Notes: a model not told the origin generated them from the letters alone. 18,046 bases of DNA from Duncaniella sp. (GCA_022511285.1 JAFLRW010000016.1:1-18046), one strand, 5' to 3'; numbered from the stretch's first letter, positions 1 to 7,583 are shown. Translations and numbers: made by a program.

Positions 1-200
1 GCCGAAGGCGTCCGTCGCGGCTTCCGTGGCCCCGTCCCCCTCCAGCGTGAACAGCGCCAGCGCCATGCTCCGGTGATAGTTCTCAAGGCAGCGCATCTGG
101 AAACGGTAGACGATCTTGAACGACTCGATCCCCAGCTTGTAGGCGCCCTTGTGGGGGTTCCGCTCGTTTAAGATCTTGCGGGCGTTGGAGATCGTCGTCG
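1..200 (-). other. Non-ferritin, GC-rich segment fused in frame to ferritin (possible GGDEF-like domain piece)
   Basis: Codons 134-200 of the ferritin frame do not resemble any ferritin C-terminus. By hand count, bases 1-180 are about 63% G+C, against about 48% for bases 481-600 at the start of the ferritin gene, and codon choice shifts to CTG, GCG and GGG. The pattern GAYKLGIESFKIVYRF followed by CLENYHRSMALALFTLEGDG reminds me of degenerate GGDEF-like output domains attached to receiver domains in Clostridia; this comes from memory of the family and is tentative. The junction lies in a run of GAG/GAA codons near bases 195-210. A metagenome assembly chimera is the simplest explanation; a true gene fusion or insertion is the alternative. 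Confidence 0.4.
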
Positions 201-600
201 CGGTCTCCTCTTCCTCCACCTGCTCGGTGACAAACCAAGCCAGACGGTCGCGTGTGGCATAGTCCTCCTCCTTCGATGCAAGGGTGTAGAGGCTGTTGAT
301 GAGAGCGGTGACCTTCTGCTCATGCTCGAGAGTGGCTTTGAAGGCATCAGTCGGGTCGGTCCAAGAGGTGGGCACGGCGTCGATGGCCTTGAGCTCTACA
401 CGCCCGCCGCGCGCATTGATGTAGTTCATGAAGATGCGAGCGTGAGCCTGCTCCTCCTGCCACTGGATGTAGAACCAGTTGGAGATGCCTTTGAGACCCT
501 CAGCCTCAAAGTGGAGCGACATTGAAAGATAAAGATAGGAGCTGAAAAGCTCAGCATTGACCTGCTCGTTGAGAGCTGACTGAACGTTGGGTTTAAGCAT
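1..600 (-). CDS. Ferritin, 5' portion intact, aberrant C-terminal third, runs off the window edge
   Basis: Non-haem ferritin stores iron as a ferric mineral inside a 24-subunit shell. I translated the minus strand from the ATG at 600-598; the frame is open to base 1 (200 codons, no stop). Ferroxidase-centre residues fall at the standard bacterial ferritin positions: E17, E50 and H53 (in EEQAH), E94 (in LEHEQK) and Q127 (in TEQVEEEE). Residues 1 to about 133 match the family well. After that the expected last stretch of helix 4, the short helix E and the usual end near residue 160 are missing. The frame instead continues into an unrelated, more GC-rich segment (separate entry). No convincing promoter was found on the minus strand in 601-876. 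Ferritin identity of the first two thirds is secure; whether the full reading frame exists in a real genome is doubtful. Confidence 0.85.
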   Translation of the reverse strand, partial: MLKPNVQSALNEQVNAELFSSYLYLSMSLHFEAEGLKGISNWFYIQWQEEQAHARIFMNYINARGGRVELKAIDAVPTSWTDPTDAFKATLEHEQKVTALINSLYTLASKEEDYATRDRLAWFVTEQVEEEETATTISNARKILNERNPHKGAYKLGIESFKIVYRFQMRCLENYHRSMALALFTLEGDGATEAATDAFG

Positions 601-767
601 AGTTTTCAGAGATTTTACCGTTTATTATATTCGATTTGTAATATACAACAATTAATTAAGGAAAAAGTCGCATCTAATCAAAGAAAAATTAGCATCCTGT
701 CTCCAGAGTATGTAGTGCAAATTTCGCAATAATCTTGCAGTCAGTCATAAATTTAAGTGTTAATAAA

Positions 768-800
768 TTGGAATAATTCAAATAATTTTTCCTATCTTTG
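768..800 (+). promoter_or_regulatory. Bacteroidetes-type promoter of the wecA-like operon
   Basis: TATCTTTG at 793-800 fits the -7 consensus TAnnTTTG. TTG at 768-770 lies 22 bp upstream as the -33 element. Transcription would start near 807, giving a 5' leader of about 70 bases before the ATG at 877. The surrounding AT-rich stretch (601-800) fits a divergent promoter region. Confidence 0.65.
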
Positions 801-876
801 CCGAAGCGTGAACCAATACCATTGCAATCGTCACATCTGTTCGCTCTGAAATTCGTCACACACACTCTCTCAATAA

Positions 877-2013
877 ATGGCTTACTGGTTGATTAACATA
901 TTGATAGTATTTGCGCTCTGCGTTCTCTTTGCCGGGGTGCTTATACCTGAAATTTTGCTCATTGCCTATCGTAAGAACCTGTTTGACGATGTTGACGAAC
1001 GCAAAATCCACAAAGGCTCCATCCCCCGGCTTGGGGGCATTGCGTTTGAGCCGGTGATGATGCTGAGCATTGCTATAGTGTGGGGTGCCAATATGGCATT
1101 GGGATTCACCGCCGTGACGGAGTGTTTTGCAAGACACAGTGTGCTGCTGGTCACCACTTTCTGCTCAGTGCAGATGCTCTATTTAGTGGGTATGGCCGAC
1201 GACCTGATTGGCATTAAATATCGCGCCAAGTTTGTGGTGCAGATACTGTGTGCGGCGCTGCTGATATGCGGTGGCTGTTGGTTCACCACCTTCTCCGGAG
1301 TCCTTGGCATCGGCGACCTCAGCCCTTGGTTTGCTATTCCGTTTACCACAATCGTGATAGTATTCCTTATCAACGCCATCAATCTTATCGACGGCATTGA
1401 CGGCCTGGCATCGGGCCTCAGCTCCATAGCCTGCCTGATTTACGGCATATCGTTCATCCTCTTAGAAGAATACACCCTTGCCATCATAGCGTTCGCCACC
1501 CTCGGAGTGCTCGTGCCGTTTTTCTACTATAACGTGTTTGGCGATGTCAAGAAACACTCCAAAATCTTTATGGGCGACACCGGCTCGCTCACTATCGGGC
1601 TGATTCTGAGCATACTCGGCATAAAGCTCTACGTCTCGCCCGTGTGCGACAGTCTGACAGTGTCGCCGGCTGTCTTGGCATTCTCCCCCCTCATCATCCC
1701 CTGTTTCGACGTAATCAGAGTCTATGTGATTCGCATCCGCGAGCACCACTCTCCGTTCCTGCCCGACAAGAACCATATCCACCATAAATTCCTTGCCGCC
1801 GGGCTGAAACCGCGCACGGCAATGGTGTCGCTCATATCAATCTCGGCTCTATTCTGCGCCATCAATGTCGGATTGGCCTTGATTCTCGACATCAATATAA
1901 TAGTGATGTTGGATGTAATCGGGTGGATGATATTCAACGGCTGGCTCAACAAGCAGATATTAAAGCGGAGCGGCAAGGCTAAGCCCACCACTCCCGAAGA
2001 GACTCAGCCTTGA
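877..2013 (+). CDS. Undecaprenyl-phosphate sugar-1-phosphate transferase, WecA/MraY family (GT4-type membrane protein)
   Basis: Integral membrane enzyme that moves a sugar-1-phosphate (GlcNAc-1-P in WecA) from a UDP-sugar to undecaprenyl phosphate, the first membrane step of O-antigen, capsule or related glycan synthesis. The 378-residue protein has about ten hydrophobic segments and all family signatures: HKGSIPRLGG at 45-54, the cytoplasmic Asp-Asp pair D108-D109, NAINLIDGIDGLASG at 166-180, FMGDTGS at 231-237 and DKNHIHH at 297-303 (the HxHH motif marks WecA-like proteins rather than MraY). The polar tail is short. It is first in an apparent three-gene operon with a tyrosine phosphatase 31 bp downstream, a pairing common in polysaccharide loci. 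The sugar transferred cannot be read from sequence, so I give no symbol. Confidence 0.92.
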   Translation: MAYWLINILIVFALCVLFAGVLIPEILLIAYRKNLFDDVDERKIHKGSIPRLGGIAFEPVMMLSIAIVWGANMALGFTAVTECFARHSVLLVTTFCSVQMLYLVGMADDLIGIKYRAKFVVQILCAALLICGGCWFTTFSGVLGIGDLSPWFAIPFTTIVIVFLINAINLIDGIDGLASGLSSIACLIYGISFILLEEYTLAIIAFATLGVLVPFFYYNVFGDVKKHSKIFMGDTGSLTIGLILSILGIKLYVSPVCDSLTVSPAVLAFSPLIIPCFDVIRVYVIRIREHHSPFLPDKNHIHHKFLAAGLKPRTAMVSLISISALFCAINVGLALILDINIIVMLDVIGWMIFNGWLNKQILKRSGKAKPTTPEETQP

Positions 2014-2044
2014 CCACAAGCTGTTATTCACACTCACGCCCTCT

Positions 2045-2548
2045 ATGAATAAAGGAATGGAAAATCTGAGCCGGAAAAGCATCCTCTTCGTCTGTCTGGG
2101 CAACATCTGCCGCTCTCCGGCCGCCGAGGGAATAATGCGCTCTATCATTTCAAATATGGGAGCCGAGCCATGGCTCAGCGTTGACTCGGCCGGCACAGGA
2201 CGCTATCATATCGGGGAGCTGCCTGACCACAGGATGCGCATTCATGCCCGCCGTCGAGGCTTGGAGCTCACCCATCGTTGCCGCCAGGTGACTGAAAGCG
2301 ATTTCTATGATTTTGACCTCATCATAGGGATGGACGCCTCTAATATATCCAATCTGCGCCGCATCTGTCCCGATCCGATGTTGCAGACAAAGATTCACGC
2401 TATGGCAGAATGGCTTGACGCCGGATGCCGCTTTGACCATATCCCCGACCCATATTATGAGGGTGCCGAGGGGTTTGAGTTGGTGCTCGACCTGCTTTCC
2501 GGCGGCTGCGAGCGCTTGTATGCCTCCCTTGCCGGTCAAATCAATTGA
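2045..2548 (+). CDS. Low-molecular-weight protein tyrosine phosphatase
   Basis: Cytosolic phosphatase that removes phosphate from tyrosines; bacterial members such as Wzb act on BY-kinases and control polysaccharide export. The active-site loop CX5R(S/T) is near the N-terminus at C17-LGNIC-R23-S24, and the general-acid loop IPDPYYEG places D135 where the family needs it. At 167 residues it is slightly longer than the usual 140-160. Two in-frame ATGs are possible, at 2045 and 2057; both leave the catalytic loop intact and the second gives a more typical N-terminus. It lies 31 bp after the wecA-like gene and ends 2 bp before the deaminase ATG, so the three are probably co-transcribed. No tyrosine kinase gene is present in the window, so its substrate is unknown. 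Confidence 0.93.
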   Translation: MNKGMENLSRKSILFVCLGNICRSPAAEGIMRSIISNMGAEPWLSVDSAGTGRYHIGELPDHRMRIHARRRGLELTHRCRQVTESDFYDFDLIIGMDASNISNLRRICPDPMLQTKIHAMAEWLDAGCRFDHIPDPYYEGAEGFELVLDLLSGGCERLYASLAGQIN

Positions 2549-2550
2549 TT

Positions 2551-3024
2551 ATGAGACAGTTTGATATTAATGTCCATATAGTGGAAATGACCTTTGACGA
2601 GCTCTCGCCTGCCGACCGCCGGCTCGTCGATAAGGCTCGCCGTCACACCCTCACATCCTATGCCCCCTACAGTCGGTTTCGCGTAGGTGCGGCCATACTC
2701 CTCTCAAACGGTGAAATCGTCAGTGGGTCAAATCAAGAGAATGCCGCATACCCCTCGGGGCTATGTGCTGAGCGAACGGCTGCTTTCTATGCCCACGCCA
2801 CATATCCCGATGCAAAATTTCAGACTATTGCCATCGCTGCCGTGGGGACTGACGGCCTCGAGCTCCCCGATCCGATAGCCCCCTGCGGAGCCTGTCGGCA
2901 ATCGCTGCTTGAATATGAGAAGCTTGCAGGCGGCGACGTCAGGGTGATTCTTGCCGCGCGCGACCGCGTCTACATTCTCCCCTCAGTCCGCTCCACTCTC
3001 CCGTTGGCTTTCGTCGAGTTCTGA
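2551..3024 (+). CDS. cdd: Cytidine deaminase
   Basis: Zinc enzyme of pyrimidine salvage that converts cytidine and deoxycytidine to uridine and deoxyuridine. From the ATG at 2551 it is 157 residues, close to the short homotetrameric class. The zinc ligands and catalytic glutamate are visible: CAERTA (C72, E74) and PCGAC (C112, C115). The substrate loop reads GSNQENAAYPSGL where many homologues have NVEN. A TTG at 2545 in the same frame would add only two residues and overlap the phosphatase stop, so I prefer the ATG. The last 42 bp overlap the 3' end of phoH on the other strand, leaving no space for a conventional terminator between the two convergent operons. Confidence 0.95.
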   Translation: MRQFDINVHIVEMTFDELSPADRRLVDKARRHTLTSYAPYSRFRVGAAILLSNGEIVSGSNQENAAYPSGLCAERTAAFYAHATYPDAKFQTIAIAAVGTDGLELPDPIAPCGACRQSLLEYEKLAGGDVRVILAARDRVYILPSVRSTLPLAFVEF

Positions 3025-3978
3025 GGCTTCCTCTTTTGACTCCCGGTCAAAGCGTTCATAAGCCTCCACGATGCGCTGCACCAATGAGTGGCGCACGATG
3101 TCTTTCTTTCCGAACTCTATACGCCCGATTCCGGGAACGTCGCGCAACACCCTGAGAGCCTGCAGCAACCCCGACTGCACCGAGCGCGGAAGGTCGATCT
3201 GCGTGGCATCGCCGGTGATTATCATCTTGGCGTTCATCCCCAGACGAGTCAGAAACATTTTGATTTGATGCACAGTGGTGTTCTGTGCCTCGTCAAGCAC
3301 AATGACGGCATCGTTCAGTGTGCGGCCGCGCATAAAGGCGAGAGGCGCTATCTGTATGACATTGCTCTCCATATACTCCTTGAGCTTTACGGCGGGAATC
3401 ATATCCTCCAGCGCGTCGTAGAGGGGCTGCAGATAGGGGTCAATCTTGTCTTTCATGTCGCCGGGAAGAAAACCGAGTTTCTCGCCGGCCTCCACAGCCG
3501 GGCGCGAGAGGATTATCTTGCGCACCTCACGATTCTTCAACGCCTTGACTGCAAGTGCGATGGCTATGTATGTCTTGCCTGTTCCGGCGGGGCCTAAGGC
3601 AAATGTAAGGTCATTCTCGCGAAACGCCTTGACGAGCTTGGCCTGATTGGGATTGCGGGGGGCTATCGGCTTGCCGTTGATGCCGTAGATGATGGCGTCG
3701 TCGGGCCGAGGGGGCTCATTGGGGGTCTTCCCCTTGACAATGTCGAGAATCACATCGTCTGTGAGCTTGTTGAACCGCGAGCAATACTCCTCGAGCTCCT
3801 TGATTTTACGCTCAAAGTCGGCGGTCTCCTCCTCATCGCCAATCACCTTGATGACATTCCCCCGGGCTGCAAGGCGCAGTTTGGGGTATAGATTGCGGAT
3901 GAGCTGAATATTGCTGTTATTGACCCCGTAGAAGGTCACAGGGTCAACATTATCAATTATGACTATTCGTTCGATCAT
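2983..3978 (-). CDS. PhoH family P-loop ATPase (PhoH-like, KH-type N-terminus)
   Basis: Cytoplasmic ATPase of the PhoH/YbeZ group, linked in other bacteria to RNA metabolism and to the YbeY endoribonuclease. Using the ATG at 3978 the protein is 331 residues. An N-terminal region of about 100 residues precedes the ATPase core: Walker A GPAGTGKT at 129-136, Walker B VIVLDEAQ at 225-232, a further conserved GD at 256-257 and the late motif KKDIVRH near 291-297. The acidic tail after about 312 looks disordered. The frame stays open to a TTG at 4041, but the extra 21 residues are atypical and the ATG-initiated N-terminus (MIERIVIIDN) fits the family. It is the last gene of the minus-strand run, 59 bp after the DUF6048 gene. 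Its 3' end overlaps cdd by 42 bp. Confidence 0.93.
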   Translation of the reverse strand: MIERIVIIDNVDPVTFYGVNNSNIQLIRNLYPKLRLAARGNVIKVIGDEEETADFERKIKELEEYCSRFNKLTDDVILDIVKGKTPNEPPRPDDAIIYGINGKPIAPRNPNQAKLVKAFRENDLTFALGPAGTGKTYIAIALAVKALKNREVRKIILSRPAVEAGEKLGFLPGDMKDKIDPYLQPLYDALEDMIPAVKLKEYMESNVIQIAPLAFMRGRTLNDAVIVLDEAQNTTVHQIKMFLTRLGMNAKMIITGDATQIDLPRSVQSGLLQALRVLRDVPGIGRIEFGKKDIVRHSLVQRIVEAYERFDRESKEEASELDESQRESGAD

Positions 3979-4037
3979 TCTGCAAATATACTGATAATTC
4001 CGATTGCTGCCGGTGGTGGAAGTCTTCACTTCCGCAG

Positions 4038-4937
4038 TCAATCCGATTCAGACAATTTTGGTTTTTTATGTAAGGGAATAGTGTAAACGAGATTGATATT
4101 GCCGGTGACGGCGCCTTTGCGGGTGCCGAAGCCGGGAATGTACATCGGCTCGCCGTATGCCGAGCTGCTTTCGTGCAGAAGGGAGTGGTAAATTATGCTC
4201 CATCCGGCTGATATCGGCCCCCAGATTTTAACCCGGATGCCAAAATGCACCTCGATGTAGCCCGCAGTGTGGCTGATATTGTCGAGCGAATAGTGAGAGG
4301 GGGTGTTCCAGTATCCCTCATCGACCGTTACGTCCGTGACACTCCATTTGAAGGCTGTGAAGCCGTAGCGCAGGCCTGCGAGTAGCTTGTAGTCGGGGTT
4401 GGAGTTGTAGAAGAAGTTGTAGCTGGCGCCTATCTTGAAATATGGTGCCACAGGCACACGAAAGGTGTAGTTTTTATTGACCGGAGAGTCGGCCATATTC
4501 CCTACGCCGGCTACAAAGACGGGGAAATAGCGATTGTGCATATTAAGTTCCACCCAGGCGTCCCCAAGTCCGTATTTCTGTCCGAAGGCACGCATAGCGC
4601 CGTCCCAGACGTTGACACCCGCCGACCCTTCGTAGAGTAGGGGATATTCCATAGGGGGTGGCGGAGCAAGTAGCAGCGAGTCGGGATATTCTATGCCGGT
4701 GACTGTGTCGATGTTCACCTTTCGGCCGTCAGCGTCAATGGAGCTGACCACGCGTGAAAGGTCGGGTGGGGCCTCGGTGGCTATTTTGGTGGTTGATTCC
4801 GGAGTGGCTCCCGGGATGGCGGGGGTCACCGGGGTGATGCGCCGTTGGGATTCGGCGGGCAGCACCGCTATGGCAAGCATTGCCCATATGAGCATGGCGC
4901 GCAGCACGCCTGGATGGTTACGCAGGATCATCTTCAT
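4038..4937 (-). CDS. DUF6048-like exported protein, probable outer-membrane beta-barrel
   Basis: I recognise this as the DUF6048 type of Bacteroidales envelope protein, function unknown. It is 299 residues with an N-terminal signal sequence (hydrophobic core about 12-27, likely cleavage near AESQ at 28-31). A Pro/Thr-rich linker follows to about residue 60, then a segment rich in alternating hydrophobic and aromatic residues with many glycines, as in small beta-barrels (for example YFKIGASYNFFY and AGLRYGFTAFKW). Starts at 4937 (MKM) and 4931 are both possible; the first overlaps the DUF6452 gene by 20 bp, the second by 14 bp. The tight overlap suggests translational coupling. Residues 80-92 (TGIEYPDSLLLAP) closely match a block in the DUF6452 protein, which hints at a shared binding site or origin. 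Confidence 0.7.
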   Translation of the reverse strand: MKMILRNHPGVLRAMLIWAMLAIAVLPAESQRRITPVTPAIPGATPESTTKIATEAPPDLSRVVSSIDADGRKVNIDTVTGIEYPDSLLLAPPPPMEYPLLYEGSAGVNVWDGAMRAFGQKYGLGDAWVELNMHNRYFPVFVAGVGNMADSPVNKNYTFRVPVAPYFKIGASYNFFYNSNPDYKLLAGLRYGFTAFKWSVTDVTVDEGYWNTPSHYSLDNISHTAGYIEVHFGIRVKIWGPISAGWSIIYHSLLHESSSAYGEPMYIPGFGTRKGAVTGNINLVYTIPLHKKPKLSESD

Positions 4938-5424
4938 CGGGATTGGAGGTGCGGAAATAGATGCTTATGGTCTCGCGTTCCACATTGGTGATTGTCGAGT
5001 CTGAGAGCCCGATTGAATCTATCAGGTGGGTGGTGTGGATGAGGGAGGTGATGCGATAGTGATACATAGCCCCGCAATCCTCTGAGGCAAAATAGGGAAT
5101 TGACTTGTAGGCAATGCGGATAGTATCCCGAAACTCAGGGTAATCAAGTGCGTGTTGCCTGTAGGAAATCACAAACTCTGTCTGTGGTTGATTGGCGCGG
5201 AGAGGCAGGTAGACCTGATGTGCTATCTCGGAGGGCGCCAGCAGCAGTGAGTCGTTCGGGGCGTCAATGCCGCTGATGGCAATCGAGTCGACATTCATCG
5301 GAGCAAGGGTGCTCATCGAATAAAACCCGGCAAGGGGCACGGAATTCTGATTGTCCGTACACCCCACCGCATTGCAGCCCTGCACCAGCAGCCATAGTGC
5401 TATGATAGGAAGCAGTATTCTCAT
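4918..5424 (-). CDS. DUF6452-like lipoprotein
   Basis: A 168-residue protein of the DUF6452 type, usually found directly beside DUF6048 genes; function unknown. The N-terminus is a lipoprotein signal: hydrophobic residues 2-15, then VQGC with C17 as the lipidated cysteine. A second cysteine follows at 22. The rest looks beta-rich, without membrane segments (for example VYLPLR, TEFVISYRQ, ETISIYFR), as expected for a small periplasmic-facing or surface lipoprotein. It starts 4 bp after the nitroreductase stop and its 3' end overlaps DUF6048, so the three are almost certainly one transcript. The block SGIDAPNDSLLLAP at 51-64 recurs in the downstream protein. I infer that the two proteins work together at the outer membrane. 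Confidence 0.7.
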   Translation of the reverse strand: MRILLPIIALWLLVQGCNAVGCTDNQNSVPLAGFYSMSTLAPMNVDSIAISGIDAPNDSLLLAPSEIAHQVYLPLRANQPQTEFVISYRQHALDYPEFRDTIRIAYKSIPYFASEDCGAMYHYRITSLIHTTHLIDSIGLSDSTITNVERETISIYFRTSNPDEDDPA

Positions 5425-5428
5425 TTTC

Positions 5429-5965
5429 TCAGAACTTTCCCTTTCTGACTATTTCGTCAAGGCTCTTGCGGTTTTTTGCGGGAACTTTTGACTCGGCTGC
5501 CGGATATCCTATGGGGATAATGGCAATCGGCTCAAGATGCTCGGGGATATTGAAGGCGCTGCGGATTGTGACCGTGTCGAAATTACACACCCAGCATGTG
5601 GCAAGGTCGAGGGCTGTGGCCGCAAGGCATAGATGCTCCACGGCTATTGCCACATCCACATCGGCGTGGTCCTTGCCGTCCGACGGGCGGTGCCACGACC
5701 GGCTATGGTCTGCAAGAGCAATGATGAAGTGGGGCGCCGTGCCAATCCACTCGCGACTATAGGATGCCTCTACGGCCCGGCGCTCGTCGTCGCCATCCGC
5801 TATTAGAAACATCCAAGGCTGCCTGTTGCAAGCCGAGGGGGCTATGCGAGCCATATCGAGCACAGCCTTCAATGTGTCATCGTCGACCGGTGTCGGGGAG
5901 TAAGCGCGACACGAATAGCGCGCTGACATAAGCGAATAGAGGTGGGGAGTTATATCGTTGAGCAT
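5429..5965 (-). CDS. Nitroreductase family protein (FMN-dependent)
   Basis: FMN-binding oxidoreductase of the nitroreductase superfamily, which reduces nitro compounds, quinones or related substrates with NAD(P)H. At 178 residues it is one of the short single-domain members. The FMN phosphate and isoalloxazine contacts can be seen: RYSCRAY at 16-22 and APSACNRQPW at 42-51 near the N-terminus, plus the C-terminal PIGYPA at 151-156 and NRKSLDEIV. The start at 5965 places the first conserved motif at the usual distance. It lies 31 bp after the GT2 gene and 4 bp before the DUF6452 gene. The physiological substrate cannot be inferred, and the link to the envelope genes may be only co-transcription. 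Confidence 0.9.
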   Translation of the reverse strand: MLNDITPHLYSLMSARYSCRAYSPTPVDDDTLKAVLDMARIAPSACNRQPWMFLIADGDDERRAVEASYSREWIGTAPHFIIALADHSRSWHRPSDGKDHADVDVAIAVEHLCLAATALDLATCWVCNFDTVTIRSAFNIPEHLEPIAIIPIGYPAAESKVPAKNRKSLDEIVRKGKF

Positions 5966-5996
5966 TGATTTTACTGTTTTTAGTCCGGACGGGCGT

Positions 5997-6950
5997 TCAG
6001 CCTATCTCCTCTTTTATTTCATAATGATTGCGGCCTGGCGAATTGCGAACTATCAGCTCGCCAAGGAAGCCGGTCAGGAAGAGCATTGTGCCCATAAGCA
6101 TCATTGTGAGCGACAGATAAAAGTAAGGTGAGTCAGTCACAAGAATATACGATTGACCGGAATGCATCGCCCACAGCTTGCCAAACCCTACTGCCATAAC
6201 GGCTATAAATCCTATCACAAACATCAGCGACCCCAGCAGACCGAAGAAATGCATCGGTTTGGCGCCAAACTTACCCGTAAACCAAAGTGTGGCCAGATCC
6301 AGATACCCGTTTACGAAGCGATCCAATCCAAATTTTGTCACGCCATACTTGCGTGCCCGATGCTGCACCACCTTCTCTCCTATGCGGTCAAATCCGGCCA
6401 GCTTTGCCAAATACGGCACATAGCGGTGCATATCGCCATACACTTCGATATGTTTCACCACATCTGAGCGATAGGCCTTAAGTCCGCAGTTGAAGTCGTG
6501 GAGATTGCGGATGCCGCTCACGCGCCGAGCCGTTGCGTTGAATAGCTTGGTCGGGATAGTCTTCGACAGCGGATCGTAACGCTTTTTCTTCCATCCCGAC
6601 ACCAAGTCATACCCCTCATCCTTAATCATTGAATATAGGGCCGGTATCTCGTCGGGCGAATCCTGCAGGTCGGCATCCATCGTGATGACAACATCGCCCC
6701 GAGTCATGGCAAACCCGGTGTTGAGCGCGGGCGACTTGCCGTAGTTGCGCCGGAAACTAACCCCGCGCACTGCGGGATTTGAGGCCGCAAGGCCGCGAAC
6801 CACCTGCCACGATGCATCCGTCGACCCATCGTCGACAAAGATTACTTCATACGTCAGCCCGTTTTCACGCATCACACGCGCTATCCATTCGGATAGCTCG
6901 GGCAGAGACTCCGCTTCATTATATAGTGGCACTACTACCGAAATATCCAT
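5997..6950 (-). CDS. GT2 family glycosyltransferase, DPM1/GtrB-like, polyprenyl-phosphate sugar synthase
   Basis: Membrane-attached GT2 enzyme that most likely transfers a hexose from a nucleotide sugar to undecaprenyl phosphate, making a lipid-linked donor for envelope glycosylation. The catalytic domain covers about residues 1-230: VVPLYNEAESLPEL at the start, VDDGS at 39-43, MDADLQDSPDEIP at 91-103 (metal-binding DxD-type region) and NCGLKAYR at 154-161. Two C-terminal membrane helices follow at about 233-257 and 276-300, the GtrB/ArnC layout, with a short polar tail. The start at 6950 gives the standard MDISVVVPLYNE N-terminus. It is 43 bp after the DUF4199 gene; a DUF4199/GT2 pairing is common in Bacteroidetes and suggests a shared job in the membrane. 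Confidence 0.92.
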   Translation of the reverse strand: MDISVVVPLYNEAESLPELSEWIARVMRENGLTYEVIFVDDGSTDASWQVVRGLAASNPAVRGVSFRRNYGKSPALNTGFAMTRGDVVITMDADLQDSPDEIPALYSMIKDEGYDLVSGWKKKRYDPLSKTIPTKLFNATARRVSGIRNLHDFNCGLKAYRSDVVKHIEVYGDMHRYVPYLAKLAGFDRIGEKVVQHRARKYGVTKFGLDRFVNGYLDLATLWFTGKFGAKPMHFFGLLGSLMFVIGFIAVMAVGFGKLWAMHSGQSYILVTDSPYFYLSLTMMLMGTMLFLTGFLGELIVRNSPGRNHYEIKEEIG

Positions 6951-6993
6951 ATCTTTAGATGTCAGAACTTTATTCGCATTTTATTACTAATTC

Positions 6994-7533
6994 TCACGGC
7001 TTCATCTGATTGACGCTACGCCTGAAACGCACTGTCATAATCCCGCTTAGCACAAGGGAGAGCATCGACCCGGTGACGATAGCAAGCATTATCATCTCGC
7101 TCACTATTGATATTGCCGTCGGCACAAAGCCGGCATCAATCATCTGCTGCGCCAAGCCTGCTGCATCATCCATTACGCTCCCGGGCATCTCTCCTTCCAA
7201 AGAGGCCAACTGCGCCAACTGGTCGGAAATATACTCCGGTGACACCCAGCGAAGATAAGCCACTAACACTGCTCCGGCCAACAGCATCCCGCAAAAGAAG
7301 AGCACCACGCCATACATCCAGAGCATAGCAAACGATGATGCTACGCCTAAGGACCTGTGATAACGCCGCATCATAACGTACACCACACCGGGCACCGCCA
7401 CCATCATCCCGACCGACAGAAGCGACAACAGCGGCAAAACTCCCGAAAAGATGGAGGTGAAAAACATCACCATAAAATAAACGCCCATCACAAGGCCGTC
7501 GTCTGCCCCGCGGCGATAAGGAGATTGAATCAT
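6994..7533 (-). CDS. DUF4199 domain membrane protein
   Basis: A 179-residue integral membrane protein that I place in the DUF4199 group; function unknown. Four hydrophobic segments are visible at about 15-36, 38-56, 67-91 and 138-165, separated by a soluble loop (about 92-130) rich in acidic and small residues. The tail RFRRSVNQMKP is basic and probably cytoplasmic. The ATG at 7533 opens directly with SPYRRGADDGL, typical of the family's short cytoplasmic N-terminus. It is the first gene of the minus-strand run. A well-formed promoter lies about 50 bp upstream and the short leader contains a perfect stem-loop. Being paired with the GT2 gene, it may be an accessory or scaffold for polyprenyl-linked sugar synthesis (inference). 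Confidence 0.75.
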   Translation of the reverse strand: MIQSPYRRGADDGLVMGVYFMVMFFTSIFSGVLPLLSLLSVGMMVAVPGVVYVMMRRYHRSLGVASSFAMLWMYGVVLFFCGMLLAGAVLVAYLRWVSPEYISDQLAQLASLEGEMPGSVMDDAAGLAQQMIDAGFVPTAISIVSEMIMLAIVTGSMLSLVLSGIMTVRFRRSVNQMKP

Positions 7534-7557
7534 TGACTAAGCTGATTTCTTCTGAAA

Positions 7558-7576
7558 AACCGAACACTATTCGGTT
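7558..7576 (-). repeat. Perfect 7-bp inverted repeat (stem-loop) at predicted mRNA 5' end of the DUF4199 operon
   Basis: AACCGAA at 7558-7564 and TTCGGTT at 7570-7576 form a perfect stem with a 5-base loop. The predicted transcription start is close to 7577, so the hairpin would begin at or within a few bases of the mRNA 5' end and finish 24 bp before the ATG. It could be an mRNA-stabilising hairpin or an operator. Confidence 0.6.
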
Positions 7577-7583
7577 CAACGAG

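Noticed and set aside
322..525. Plus-strand open frame of 67 codons
   Set aside because: It lies antisense to the ferritin core, has no recognisable motif, and the minus-strand translation shows the ferroxidase residues.
679..721. Ferritin promoter on the minus strand (CAAAGAAA at 679-686 with CAAA at 718-721)
   Set aside because: The -7 box has a mismatch and the spacing of 31 bp is far too long compared with the 20-22 bp seen at the other promoters.
3979..4041. TTG start for phoH overlapping the DUF6048 stop
   Set aside because: A rare start codon and 21 extra residues unlike the family; the ATG at 3978 gives the expected N-terminus.
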